Assembly (NCBI GenBank): GCA_019426215.1
Contig: CM033405.1
Coordinates: 9,587,001 to 9,651,000 of the forward strand
Reading direction: 5' to 3'
From: Buddleja alternifolia
Taxonomy: Eukaryota; Streptophyta; Magnoliopsida; Lamiales; Scrophulariaceae
Length of the DNA: 64,000 nucleotides
Shown here: positions 47,391-59,477 of the stretch, piece after piece
Numbering within the stretch: position 1 is the first letter of the stretch
Layout: every line of letters begins with the position of its first letter
The notes under the pieces: model-generated
The model's input: the letters and a program-made list of their open reading frames with translations, nothing else
Told to the model about the DNA's origin: nothing
Database searches by the model: none
Position numbers and translations under genes: made by a program

Positions 47391-47927
47391 CTAACTCGCC
47401 ACTCTGCTTTTTGTATGCCTTCTTCTTCTTAGGCTTAGATTTTTTAGGTCCAGAAAGATGAATAAGGCAATTTCCTTTCCCTTGGGCTTCATTTGAGATT
47501 GTGCAGTAACCAACTTGTTCATTAGCCCTGTTAAATTGCACTCTATCTCATTGCAGTTGAAGTTTACCACGAATTGGGATAAGGAATTAGGAAGAGACTG
47601 CAAGATCAGGTCAGTTTGAAGAGTGGCGTTCATGGTGAAGTCACGAGCTTCCAATCTCTCAATCCTCGAAATCATTTTGAGGACATGATCGCTAACCTTC
47701 GCACTTTCCTTCATCTTGGCTCTGAAGAGCTCTTTCGATATCTCATATTGAGCAGTTCGACTGTGCTCACAATAGAGCTCAACCAGGTGTGCCGGGATAG
47801 CTCTTGCAGTGGGCATCTTATCATGTGACCTTTTAAGTTCTTTGGTCATAGATCCCAGTTGTTCCCCTAACCCAAACGTCGTCTTTAACCTATTTTTCAT
47901 GGGCTTGGAGTTCTTCCTATAAAACAC
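47391..47927 (-). pseudogene. Copia gag remnant
   Basis: A 178-codon minus-strand frame resembles the UBN2-type gag of copia elements (LKRSHDKMPTARAIPAHLVEL, MKESAKVSDHVLKM, LILQSLPNSLSQFVVNF). It then enters a Lys-rich stretch that shifts frame near 47400. The zinc knuckle is missing because sequence changes to LTR-like DNA at 47340. Confidence 0.78.
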
Positions 47928-50103
47928 GTGTCCTAGTTGGCGCCGCCAGGAGATCAGCGTCCAAGATGTATCTCAGAGACTCCATATTGAGGAATATCCT
48001 CAAATTTCTAAGCCAGTCCATATAATTTGGTCCATTTAGGGTATTCTTTTCGAGTAGAATTGAAAGTCAGTTTGTCATTTTTGAGAGAGATAAACAAGAA
48101 AATAACTGCAGAAATAAATCAGATTTAATTAGCTTACTTGTAATTGACTTAGCCAAGAAAAATTAAGGATTTAAATTCATCTTGGCACCCACTGTATTTT
48201 TCGAATCCTACACTCCCATATAGAAATCGGGAGTCATCATTAGAATCCACTCCAAAGTGGGTATTGAGTTCTTCAAATAATTAAATGGGTTGTAACCTAA
48301 CCAATTTATAGTCCATTAATTATTTGAAGTGATGTCTTACATTAATTTATCTAATAAATATTTCAATACCTTTCCCCATAGTTCACCAAGCCGCAACCTA
48401 ACCGATTTCTAAGCTCGTGAACTACCCGAGTTTATTCCTACTAACTCCTTTAATCTAACATTTGTATTTCACCTTGCAACCTAGCCGATTTCTGGGGTGA
48501 AATATGCTTCGACTAAGGCATCACATGCACTTAGTAAAATTTCAAATTATTTCCAAGTGCATAACCCCCATAACTGGGTCGTATTATACATTTGTTGTAA
48601 TTTTAATTTTATTAAGCTTAGTGGAGGGCAAGGATGTCCCACGTCCTTTACTAACTCGGTATTAATTATTTGGGAGAATTGAGATTGTCAAATATTTGGT
48701 GTCACTTTGCACATTAGTGAATTTACATAGCGCAATTATCACATTGAACATGCATAATTTATACTACTAATAAATATGTCTATCAATATATAAATGGAAT
48801 TAAATAAATAAAACTACCACACTCGATCATGGACTTTCACTAGAGGGCCCAAGCCAACAGGCCATCATCAAAAGGTAAAAACGAAAACCCAGCTAATCGT
48901 CATGGGCTCCAAGTCTCCACCAGTCTTGAAAACTATTCTATTATAATGCTTTAAAACAACCTATACATTATTTCTGAGAAAGCAATAAATAGCCTCAATT
49001 CCGACTTTACAACCCATATAAAGAAAGATACATCGAATTAAACCTAAGTCTATGATCGATGTCAACATCACATAAGACATGCTCGCATTATTAAAACACT
49101 TATGTTGATTATTTAAAATTATAGTCCAACTAAAAAGTCCTTTATAAAATTCTCTATTTTATATATTCTATATTTCAATTAAAATCAATCTAGTCCTACT
49201 AGATGACTTAGATATACAAAATTATAAATTAAGCATATCTAACTTTAATTAAAATAATATTATTCCAACTAAAAGAAATACATAAAATACCGAATCTTAT
49301 TTTATTATGATTTAAAGCCACTAAAATTTGAAAAAAAACTTATATTTGATTAAAGAATTAATTATTTATCACCCAAGAAAATAATTTATATTCCTTATTC
49401 AAATATCTATGTATTTTTCAAGTTGAGAAAAAATTAATATTTAATCCAAAATTAATTATTATTCTCCAAGAAAATAATTATTTATACCAATTAAATATAT
49501 TTATTCCAATTAATCTTATTTGGGCTCGATTTCATCAAATTCGTGTCAACATCCTTTTGGTCCACTCAGATTTAGCTTAATTGGGCATAAAATTAATTAA
49601 TTAGAATATAATTTATGCGCTATTAATTTCTACTAGGCTATTTTTAACTTAAATCCAAATCACCAACTAATTCGTCCATTTGGAAAAAATTAAATTAAGC
49701 CCAAACCAATTAATAAGTCAAAATTTAAGTAATTCTCCAATTGGGCTTAATTTGAATTATTCCGGGTCATCATCCTTTTGACCCACCCGGATAATTAAAT
49801 TTACCCAAAATCCGAATACTAAATTTGACCCAATACACACCTCGAATTTTAGATCCGGGTCCATGACCTGTTTCAGCGGGCTGTGCTGTGCGCTCGATGG
49901 ACTCGGGGCCTTCGGGCCCCCTTTTTTCTCATTTCTCGATTTTCTTTATATCATGAAAAATCCCAAATTTACAATAAACATAAAAAAAACAATTTCTAGG
50001 CTAAAAACCATAAAAACGCAGATTTAAGAACGAACGCTTCAAAAACACATAATATGCATATCAAAAATCATATAACGAAGATCAAATATGCAGATCTGAG
50101 ATT
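47928..50103 (-). other. 5' internal region of the copia element
   Basis: Between gag and the primer site, AT-rich sequence shows no intact frame. It has repeated (C/T)AACC(T/G)AACCGATTTCT-like strings near 48290-48490 and a short GC-rich block near 49855-49915. It is treated as degraded gag start and untranslated leader. Confidence 0.5.
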
Positions 50104-50116
50104 GGCTCTGATACCA
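50104..50116 (-). other. Primer-binding site, initiator-Met tRNA type
   Basis: The complement reads TGGTATCAGAGCC, the standard copia primer site for initiator methionine tRNA. It lies next to the inner edge of the 5' LTR. Confidence 0.92.
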
Positions 50117-50117
50117 T

Positions 50118-51948
50118 TATTGGGTTTTGTAAAAAAATATGCAGTGGAATAAAATCTTTCCCACAATATCATCTTGATTTGCATATATGAATCAGAAAAC
50201 TCGCTAAAACTTACCTGTTGTAGCGAAGTGGTTGGAGAATCCAGCTCTTCTTCAAAATCCGAATTTGATGCAGAGTAATATCTCTAATTAGGGATGGGCG
50301 TTCGGTTTGGATTGTCGGGTTCGGGTTGTAAATATTGCTACCCGAAACTGAATCGATTTACTCAATTTAATCTGGTCCGGGGGTCCTAATTAAGGGTTTT
50401 GACTAGGGTTGTTGAGTGTTAACTTAATATTTTGATTAATTCTTTTTTTTAAAAAAAATATTCGAAATTCGGGTTGTTCGGGGCCCGAATTACCCGAACA
50501 AAATAAAAACTCAAACCCGAACTGATTTGTGGAGTTCGAGTTCGGTATAAACCCAAACCCGAAATTTACCCGAAAAACCCGACCCGATTAAGCCAAACCT
50601 GATAGGGTAGGTTCAGGGTCCGAACAACCAGAACCGAATGCCCACCCCTATCTCCAATCCTTGTATAATCCAGTCTTCTTGAAATCTCTAAAATTTTCTT
50701 GAAGTCTGATCCCATACCTTTACTTGGCTCGGCTCGTCTTGTATTTTAATTAATTCTCTATTATTTAATCAATTATTTATTATATCCAATAAATAAATAA
50801 TTAATTAAATAACCAAATTAATTAGATAAATTAATTCATTAATTTATTTTCTCAAGAAATTAATTAATAATTAATCTTATCCATTTTATTAAATATCTAA
50901 TCTAATGAGCAATTAATTAATCACATTTAATTTATTCCATAAATTAAATCTCCTAGTTCCAAAATAGAAAAATCCTTTTATTTTTCTTTATCAATCCTTT
51001 AGCGCGACTCTTTAGGTTCGTTTCGTTTGGCAATGAGAGAAATCCAAAGGAAGTGGGTAACACCTAGCCAGACACGTGACCCACTTCGTAGCCCAAACGA
51101 AATCGAATGAATGGATCATTCCATAACCTTCTAATCGTAAATACCGTATACGTATAAATCCTTTGTTCAAGTCTCCCACTCAAGTGAGAGTCACGGTAAA
51201 GTCAAACTCACTGAACTTGACCATATGTATTAATTATAATAACAAGAGATCATTGAGTTTGATTTTGTGCCTGTCACAATAGACTCTATTGCTTTGGTCA
51301 AAAACTTTGATCTCTATTATCTATAATCACATAGAACACTTTCTCATTCACTTGAAAGAGAACAAATCCCATATTAGAATTATCAGCTAAGACTACCACT
51401 TGACCATCAAGTTGCATTTCGAGGTCGACCCCACCAATGGGTGAATTGGATCTTACTACTCTAATGACAGACTTAACATCACAAGTGTATCTTATACCTA
51501 TTATGAATAATCAGTTCTATCATTGTCAGTCACAGAGTGAAAACTCATATGACAGAACCGATGCGAGTCGTATTCGAGCATATCAGTTCTACTGATGTGC
51601 CTACAATCTTAAGCTCCCACCATCACATGGTGTTCGATTGACACTCCCATGTCAAAGTTCAGATTGTACAAGTATTTCAAGTCTCTATTGTCCATTAAAG
51701 ACTTTATTTCACTTGCGAACTAATTAAGTAATCAAGATCTATCTCTCTAGTGCCGATCTTCCTATCTCATAGGAAGTAGAGAGATTGCACTGAAAACATT
51801 GACAAACGTTTTACACTACTTACAGATGAAGATAAGATTTATGTGGAAACAAAACAATGCATTTTATTATAAAATAAGAATAAGTCATTTACAAGTGAGA
51901 TGCCCTATTTATTCTATCATCTATGACATCTGAGGACATATCTTAACA
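50118..51948 (-). repeat. 5' LTR of the minus-strand copia element, carrying a nested MITE
   Basis: It matches 42098-43855 over most of its length but lacks about 280 bp and contains the hAT-like insertion at 50289-50650. The element-orientation start TGTTAAGATATGTCCTCAG lies at 51948. The inner end is mutated (ATTGGGTTTTG in place of TGTTAGGTTT). Confidence 0.85.
50289..50650 (+). mobile_element. hAT-like MITE (362 bp) nested in the copia LTR
   Basis: It starts TAGGGATGGGCGTTCGGTTT and ends GAACCGAATGCCCACCCCTA. It is flanked by TCTCTAAT (50281-50288) and TCTCCAAT (50651-50658), an 8-bp duplication with one mismatch. It has the same terminal sequence as the larger element at 20059-27386. 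The other LTR has the uninterrupted site. Confidence 0.88.
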
Positions 51949-53400
51949 TCAATCTCACATAGTGCATCTTTAAATCTCACATACCACATCTTTCACTCTC
52001 ACATACGATAACTTTCAATCTCACATAGTGCATCTTTAAATCTCACATACCACATCTTTCACTCTTACATACGATAACTTTCAATCTCACATACTGCATC
52101 TTTCAATCTCACATATTGCATTACTATACGTGGAGATTTAACAACCACCCTTTGTACTCTAGTGTTGTTCACCAAGTGATGATGCATTATTATGCAACTA
52201 AGAATCATAATGTCACGGTGTAATGTCATCTAAACGGTCAAAAACAACAAAATTGAACACTCATTCGAAATTTACCGCAATTGTGATCTATGTGTATCAC
52301 GATAACAAAGGATTGGCACGTTATATCTGAGTAATATATACCACACGCAGTGTAAACATCTACCTGGTTTGTGAAAGAAATGTACCTTATCTTACTTAGT
52401 GCAAAATTTGGGAAATATATGTTATTTAATGCAACTTCATAACATTATAAGTGTATAAAGTTAGATTTATAATGTTCCTAAACATACACGTGCGTGTCAA
52501 TGTCTCAAAACTACTAATTCTCACACACAGAGTAAATTAATGACTACTAGTAGTATAGGCGAGCATTGAGTTCTGGGAACACTTTGTGCTCAAGTGTTGT
52601 CAACCAAGTGATGAAGCATTATTATACAACTAAGAATCACACCAACTCATAAAAACCACCGAGTTTTCAAACATTTGGTTTTAGGGTAATGTAGTGTTTA
52701 GGGTTTTGGAACATTGAGTTTCAGGGTTTATACCACACAATCTTAACAATTCATAAAATCACGATCTAATTCTTAAAGATACAATGAGTAATTTTAAAAT
52801 TTAAATTCATGAAGTATGGGTACAGTGCACATGAAGTATGTGTTAAACGATACTTCGTCTTAGTTGCAGTAATACTTCCGATTACATGTAGACATACTAC
52901 ATATTCTATTAATACATACTTCCGGTACACTGTACCCATACTTCAAGAATTTAGTTTTTGAAATACTTCGTCTTAGTTGTGGTAATACTTCCAGTTACAT
53001 GACGATATACTACATATTCTATTAACTCATACTTCTCGTACAATATACCCTTGCTTCAATATTGTAAGTTTTAATAGTACTTCGTTTCACTTGTAGTAAT
53101 ACTTCCTATTACATGTAGACATACTACATATTCCATTAGTCCACACTTCTCTTACATTGTATCCTTATGATGTCTACATTGTACGAGATGTATGCGTTAA
53201 TAGAATATGTAGTATGTCTATTTGTAATCAAAAGTATTACTATGGAGTCTGAGTATATTGTACAAGAAGTATGAGTTAATAAAATATGTAACATGTCTAC
53301 ATTTGATTGAAATTATTACTACAACTAAAACAAAGTATTTTAAAACTTAGATTCTTGAAGTATGAGTAGATTATGAGGGAAGACGCATCACAATAAGTTC
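51949..53400. repeat. Tandem and foldback repeats (AATACTTCGTCTTAGTTG type)
   Basis: CTTTCAATCTCACATA repeats run to about 52130. From 52796 to 53360, units of about 115 bp contain TACTTCGTCTTAGTTG, TACATGTAGACATACTACAT and CATACTTC. They occur three times in one orientation and then inverted, forming a foldback. GAAGTATG strings also occur near 40395, so the whole 40.4-53.4 kb block may once have been one large repeat-rich element. Confidence 0.7.
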
Positions 53401-54485
53401 GTCCCATTGGTAATTACTTTGCACACATTCTCATATAACGAAAATGATTAATTTAAGTAGCTAGAAAAGTTTAAGTCTCTTAATTCTATCCAATCAAGAT
53501 AGGATATCATCATACGTGTTGCTATTGTAATATATCACCGTCGTCCTAATGTGCAGAGGGATGACAAATATTCCAATTTAGAGTTGTGTTCTTATTTTTC
53601 TAGATTTGAAAATCGATGTTATTAAAAGTCTATAGAAAGAAGAATATCGAAATATATATATATATATATATATATTTTATTATTTTTTAAATTATTTTCA
53701 TTTTTTGGTTACATTATATATATATAAAATGAGAAAACAACAAGACACTGGAAATGAGGTCTCACTGCAGGCCCACAACTCTCACCGAATCTCTCCTCCG
53801 TGTCTTCTTTTTGTCATTTATTTCAAGAAACCATTTACTCTTTCTCACCTGCAAAAACAACACTAAAATAGAAGCAATCAAATGCTAACTCACAGTCACC
53901 GGTCAGAAACCACATATACACGTCCATTTCCTTACGTTACACTACAGTGAAAACATATATATATATATATAGATATAGACAAACAAGAGACGAGTCAGAG
54001 TGAGAGAGGCAGCCACGATAAGAATTGAGAAGAAGTAATTTTGTGATTGTGCATTCAATTCTTGAAGAAATCTGCTTTCCTCAGTTCTGAAAAATCACTA
54101 CATATAAGGTAATTAATACATCTCAAACTTGATGCAAAAAGAAACTAAATCCCTAGTTTTGGATTTTCCACTCTTGATTTTGCATCAAAGAAACAATTTT
54201 CTGCCCAAATGGCTTTATTATCCACTTTAAAGTGTTAGGCTTGAATTTTGAGCTGTATGTGACCATTTTATTTGAAAATTTACATTGTTTACGTAAAAAG
54301 GGTATTCGAAATTATTGGCTGTTTGGCCAGGCATTTAGTATTGGATTATGAAATTGTTGGATAGTATATGTGGCTTTCATCTGAACAAGTTTGAATGATT
54401 TCCCAGGGATGGAATTAACTAGGGTTCGTTAGATTTTGGAGTAATATTTGCAATGGTGTAGTGAGTGTTTTTCAGTGTTTATAAA
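53401..54485 (+). promoter_or_regulatory. Promoter and 5' UTR region of the F-box gene
   Basis: A TATA-type run lies at about 53954-53970, followed by a leader. A GT-AG intron, 54109 (GTAATT) to 54475 (TTTTTCAG), appears to split the 5' UTR. The second UTR exon is only 10 nt before the ATG at 54486. The UTR intron is inferred from splice signals alone. Confidence 0.5.
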
Positions 54486-55772
54486 ATGGTTTTAATGGGG
54501 GAGGCTTCCAGATTGTTAAGAAGTAGTTCTTTCCATGATCATGATAATTTTCACTGGCAAGCAATTTTGGGGGGTAGTGGATCTAGGCATACTAGCCCTC
54601 TTGGTCGAATGGGGTCGAGGAATATAAGCCCGTCTAAGCAGAAGGTGATTAAGACCAAACCACGCGGTTTAGATGAAGAAACTGTGGCTACATTTAGTAA
54701 ATATGTTCAACCGGATATTCAGATGGAGGATAGTATATGGGCTATGCTTCCAGAGGATCTGTTGAATGAAATTCTAGCTAGAATTCCACCGTTCATGATA
54801 TTTAGGCTCCGCTCCGTTTGCAAAAGGTGGAATTCAATTTTGCAAGACAATAGCTTTTTGAAGTTCCATTCACAACTTCCCTCTCACGGGCCTTGCCTTC
54901 TAACGTATTGGAAAAATTCACAAACCCCTCAATGTTCGGTTTTTAGCATGCCATTAAAGCAGTGGTTTAGAATCCCATTTACATTTCTACCACAATGGGC
55001 TTTTTGGTTGGTTGGTTCTTCAGGGGGGCTCGTATGTTTCTCGGGTCTCGATGGATTAACTTTCAAAGCATTAGTCTGTAATCCACTAACGCAAACTTGG
55101 AGGATTTTGCCAAGTTTGTACTATAATCAGCAGAGACAGTTAATTATGGTGGTTGATCGTAAAGATCGTTCTTTTAAAGTTATAGCCACTAGTGATATTT
55201 ATGGCGACAAATCTTTACCCACAGAAGTATATGACTCGAAGGTTGACAAATGGTCACTTCACCAAACTATGCCCGCTTTTAACATTTGCTCCTCGAAGAT
55301 GGCATTTTGTGACTCGAGGTTATATTTGGAAACTCTCTCACCACTTGGTTTAATGATGTATAGAATGGATATAGGGCAATGGGAACATATACCGGCAAAG
55401 TTCCCACGATCTTTATTGGATGGATATTTGGTAGCGGGAACTCAAAAACGGTTATTTCTAGTTGGAAGAATTGGACTTTATAGTACCCTTCAAAGTATGA
55501 GGATTTGGGAGCTTGATCATGCGAAATTTGTTTGGGTTGAAGTAAGTAGGATGCCACCAAGGTATTTTCGAGCCCTTTTGAGATTATCAGCCGAAAGGTT
55601 CGAATGCTTTGGACAGGACAATTTGATATGCTTCACATCATGGAACCAAGGGAAAGGTCTTCTATATGATGTGGATAAGAAGGTGTGGTCTTGGATCGTG
55701 GGATGTGCTCTCCAATCATATAGCAGCCAGGTCTGTTTCTATGAGCCAAGATTTGATTCTATGATCTACTGA
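54486..55772 (+). CDS. F-box/kelch-type protein (At5g15710-like)
   Basis: A single-exon frame of 428 aa. I start at the ATG at 54486 ([16 protein letters not shown]) because upstream in-frame codons have no ATG and lie across a likely splice acceptor. The F-box is at about aa 85-128 ([20 protein letters not shown] then [11 protein letters not shown]), which binds SKP1 in an SCF ubiquitin ligase. The rest has the spacing of a galactose-oxidase/kelch propeller ([50 protein letters not shown]) and would select the substrate. Length and N-terminus resemble the conserved Arabidopsis At5g15710 protein; its substrate is not known to me. The frame is intact. Confidence 0.93.
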   Translation: MVLMGEASRLLRSSSFHDHDNFHWQAILGGSGSRHTSPLGRMGSRNISPSKQKVIKTKPRGLDEETVATFSKYVQPDIQMEDSIWAMLPEDLLNEILARIPPFMIFRLRSVCKRWNSILQDNSFLKFHSQLPSHGPCLLTYWKNSQTPQCSVFSMPLKQWFRIPFTFLPQWAFWLVGSSGGLVCFSGLDGLTFKALVCNPLTQTWRILPSLYYNQQRQLIMVVDRKDRSFKVIATSDIYGDKSLPTEVYDSKVDKWSLHQTMPAFNICSSKMAFCDSRLYLETLSPLGLMMYRMDIGQWEHIPAKFPRSLLDGYLVAGTQKRLFLVGRIGLYSTLQSMRIWELDHAKFVWVEVSRMPPRYFRALLRLSAERFECFGQDNLICFTSWNQGKGLLYDVDKKVWSWIVGCALQSYSSQVCFYEPRFDSMIY

Positions 55773-58700
55773 CACTGATGGTTCGTTTGTATATTATATC
55801 ACCTTATGAGAACAGCTGATCCTCTTTCTTATATATTTCCATGATGGGCCATTTTTTGTAGTTATGCCATAACTTGTGTTGATATACTGTTGTTGTGCTG
55901 CTTACCTGATTTCTTTGTGCATAAACCATGGATCAAATGGTGGAGGCATTAAAAAAGACCATCTGTAATTAAAGCTACTAGTTATTCAACGTTTAATTAC
56001 TCTGCATCCGCCTTATCTTTCTCATACACAAAATTGTAACTACAATTGTGGACACTTAAGTCAGCTTTAAAGGTTTTGTATGATTAATAGTTTACATTCA
56101 TCCTTCGATCACTCTGTATTCAGGAAGTGTCGGGTGTGCACAAAACCCATTGTTTTTTTACAAACTTTGTTGGATATAATGTTTTTGAATTTTTAATGAA
56201 TGTGTGTTTCATTTGGAGTTCTGGAGTGATGCTTTTTATCCTCACCATATGACTAGTCTTGAATGTAAGTTTGTCGCTCCAGTCAGTTGCTTAGATGCAA
56301 TTCAGGTGATAGTGATCATAAAAGCTGTACTGAGATTTAGTATCGTGTTTTTATTGCGTTTTTATTGGCTTGTAGTATTGTGTTCGGTGTAGAAGATCGA
56401 TTCATTTATTTTTGTACGGAAGGCAAACCACGTTGGTATTATCTATGGTATTCAAATCTCAGAGCAAGAGATAAACAGTTAATAAATCGTAGTTTAGTTG
56501 TTCGGAAATTTTTTATGTATTGGTGATTCCTATTCCATGTCAGTTGTATGGTAGGATGAGATGAGAGTCATGGCTCTATGGAGTCTGGAATAGGGGAAAC
56601 ATATGTGGATGGAGATAAATGTTTTTGTGCTTTCAGTGACATTATTATTTGAATTATTGGCTTCTGCTTGCATAAAACTCTGAACATTTTAGAGAAAATT
56701 ACATGTACCCTCCTCATTTTAGTATTAATTACCGAAAACCCCTTGATTTTTTCGAAATTATATAAAGTCTTCCTCATATTAAGGTATTCTTGCAATTACC
56801 TTCCTGTGTATTTAAATATTCTTACAATTTCACTTCTCTTAAACTTTACAAATAGACCCTTTGAGTGGGTCTCGTTGTAATTTACCAAAAATCAAGTTTT
56901 TTTGTTTGTTTGTGATTAGCACTAAAGTGAGAGGGTGTGCATGTAATTCACCCAACATTTTACTCATTCCTGTTTGATAGTCCATTGTTTGGAATTTTAT
57001 GGATTCTCCTTGCTTATCTGAATTCACTGCATCTACTTTATTCTTTGTGGCTAGGTGTGGAGAAAGTGGAAGGCATTTGTAGGTGTTTACTTATTATTGG
57101 TAAATTTGTATTTTCCTTACGTCTTTATAAATCTCTACATGTTTGAAAAAAAATCAATTACTTATCAACAATAAGTCAATAACGAATGCAAAATAAAAAT
57201 ATAAACATCCAAAAATTATAAAATAATTACAAATACAATCAAAGTATCACATGCTCAATAATTAGAATTAGGATTTTTGAAGTTTTTCTATTTACAATTG
57301 GAACCCCACACTTTTTAATGTCTTAAAAAAATTGCCAACCGTGTCGTGTTCGGTCCGACACGGTGTCCGAATTGCTTTTTTAATTTTTTTTAACAATGGA
57401 CACATATTAGCTGTGTCCGACACATGAAGGAGTTATGTCGTGACCGACACGCATCCGACACCTCCAACACTATAATTACTTTCCGCAGCTACAAACATCT
57501 TTCTTCTCCATACAAAAAATTGTAAAGATAAACTCGAGGCGTAAAAATAGAATAAACAACTCAGATTATTCCAAATAAATAAATAAAAAAGAATTCACAA
57601 TTTAGTAATCGAAAATAATTCCCCAAGAGAGATTACTGAGAGATGATGACTGAGTGTGTCGGCGTAAGTCATGTATATATATGAGATCATAGATATAGTT
57701 TCTTTTTTTTTTCCTTAGGAAATAAATATACTCTCTTCAAAAGAGTAATGTGGCATCCGTGTATTAATTGATAGTTAACATCCATATGAAATTGTTTAGG
57801 ATCCTATTTGTTTGACTTGATCCTACGTCAAGATTATGGATTCCAATGCAAAATTTATATATAACTTTGGCCCATTTCACTCAATGTAACGTGATGACAA
57901 AGTCAAAATTTACCGCCATAATGACATTATTACACTTCTTTTCCTAAAGGACATCTACTTTTAATCAAAATGAACTTTATCAATGGTCTTAACATAACCA
58001 CAAGGCAATGACGCGTACACAAGTGAGAACCATTTATGTTTCGTGATGTGTATGAATCAGCTATCATGTAGAAAGTTCCATAATTGGTTGAATGTACTTA
58101 TTTCATGTGACTAATCAAAATCTAATTTTGAATGACACACTACCGAAAATTTTAGCCCAAATTCGGTGTTGGTCAGACCTTATCAATCATATGAAAAGTA
58201 TAATATATTATTTTAATCATTTTATTTGGAGTTTACACCAATCACATGACAAATGTATAATTCATTTGTCTTGTGAATGCATTAAATCGGGACAAGCCAA
58301 ATCAGGAGCTGAATTTTCCGACACACTAGTTGCTCCAAGTGACATAGAGAGAATGAGACATACCTTTAACTCGAACACGATAATCGATTAATATTGAAAC
58401 CCTAACTATGTTTCTTGGAATAAGACCAAAAAATTAAAAACTCTCTTTCTATTCTATAGAATAGAAAAGGCAATCCCATCATTCATCAGTAGAGAGCTTT
58501 TCTTTTTTGAAAAATTAGCAATTCTTAGTTGAAATTGTCCCGGCTTTGACCCTTTTCCACATGGATCTAAAGCCTTTATCCCATGGATCGCAATTTGCAA
58601 CCAGAGTCCACGCTCATCCATCATGATCAATTTTGCGGGTGCTTATATGTAATATTCCCGTTTGTTTTTACTGCTAATTTTGGTTTCTGCAATTTCTCAG

Positions 58701-58892
58701 TCATTTGGTGATCGTACTTTTACTTTTGTTTAAATTATGCAAATATGCAATGCTTACTTTTTATTCTTGATGGGCTTGATAAGAAGTATAATGTGATTAT
58801 ATGACGAATAACAATGAGATGGACGCTTGAAAAACTGATATTGAAGAACGAATGTGGCGAAAAGAAATCTCTTCTTGTTATTTATTTGGGAT
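55773..58892. other. 3' flank of the F-box gene and spacer with one MITE
   Basis: The 3' UTR probably covers the first few hundred bases. A small MITE lies at 56691-56950. A palindromic block near 57340-57470 repeats CCGACAC/GTGTCGG strings. No further gene is supported; open frames here are short and motif-free. Confidence 0.5.
56691..56950. mobile_element. MULE-like MITE related to the one in kinase intron 14
   Basis: The left end AGAAAATTACATGTACCCTCC and right end GAGGGTGTGCATGTAATTCAC are inverted repeats. They resemble the ends at 38455-38709 (ATTACATG.AC.CCCC type). The target duplication was not resolved. Confidence 0.65.
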
Positions 58893-58898
58893 AAATAC

Positions 58899-59434
58899 TG
58901 ATGGGATAAAGTGTGGAGACAAATCAAATGGATCAAAAGAAGAAGAAGACGGTGGAAACGGGCTGATTTCGGATTCTGGAAAAGCATGCCGCGGCACAGT
59001 GCCGCGGCATCAGATCATGCCGCGGCACAGGACCGCGGCATCAATGGAGTGCCGCGGCGCCGTGCCGCGGCATCAAAACTTGGACCGCGGCAGTGTGCCG
59101 CGGCACAAAACGGCAGAATGGCCTGGACGCGTTTTCGACACCTATGCACGCGTCTTTGATGACTCAACGCGTTATGGACGCGTTTTGGACTTCTTCTTTG
59201 CCTATATATATCTCCCATGTTGCTATGTAATTAGTGTGTGAGAGAGGTGTACAAAAGAATTGATATATACGCTCTCTACCCCTTGTAATTGCATCTCATA
59301 CAAAGAAATAAATCTCTCTAGTGCAGGTCCGTGGACGTAGGCATTATTGGCCGAACCACGTAAATCGTTGTCTCGTCGTTTTTCTCGCTTTGATTCTTGC
59401 TTTAAATTTCGTTTATGCGCGTTGATTCCTAACA
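58899..59434 (+). repeat. 5' LTR (536 bp) with GC palindrome cluster and TATA box
   Basis: It begins TGATGGGATAAAG and ends GATTCCTAACA. It holds eight CCGCGG and four ACGCGT palindromes (58989-59183) just upstream of a TATA box CCTATATATATC (59201-59212). About seven substitutions separate it by eye from the 3' LTR over roughly 490 aligned bases. Confidence 0.92.
58989..59183. promoter_or_regulatory. Cluster of twelve CGCG-box palindromes in the LTR promoter
   Basis: Eight CCGCGG and four ACGCGT hexamers lie within 195 bp, directly upstream of the LTR TATA box. Both match VCGCGB, the CGCG box bound by plant CAMTA (calmodulin-binding) factors. CpG-rich sites are also methylation targets. The binding role is inference. 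Confidence 0.6.
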
Positions 59435-59436
59435 AC

Positions 59437-59448
59437 TGGTATCAGAGC
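59437..59448 (+). other. Primer-binding site, initiator-Met tRNA type
   Basis: TGGTATCAGAGC lies two bases after the 5' LTR, the standard copia arrangement. Confidence 0.93.
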
Positions 59449-59477
59449 ACGGGTTACAGCGATCCGTGGGCGAATCA

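Larger units (their letters stand above)
42098..51948 (-). mobile_element. Degenerate Ty1/copia retrotransposon (minus strand), target duplication nearly intact
   Basis: LTR copies at 42098-43855 (3') and about 50118-51948 (5') border an interior with a primer-binding site (50104-50116), a gag remnant (47391-47927), pol remnants (43870-45710) and a polypurine tract at 43856-43868. Flanks are TCAGT (42093-42097) and TCAAT (51949-51953), a 5-bp duplication with one change, inside a tandem array. The LTRs have diverged by indels and many substitutions, and pol is broken into fragments, so this is an old insertion. Confidence 0.88.

Noticed and set aside
54465..54485. Upstream extension of the F-box protein from a GTG codon
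   Set aside because: There is no ATG in the extension, and a likely splice acceptor (TTTTTCAG ending 54475) falls inside it; the ATG at 54486 gives the expected start.
57330..57480. GTGTCGG/CCGACAC palindromic block as a regulatory element
   Set aside because: The repeats are irregular, no neighbouring gene start or element ends could be tied to them, and it may be part of a decayed transposon.
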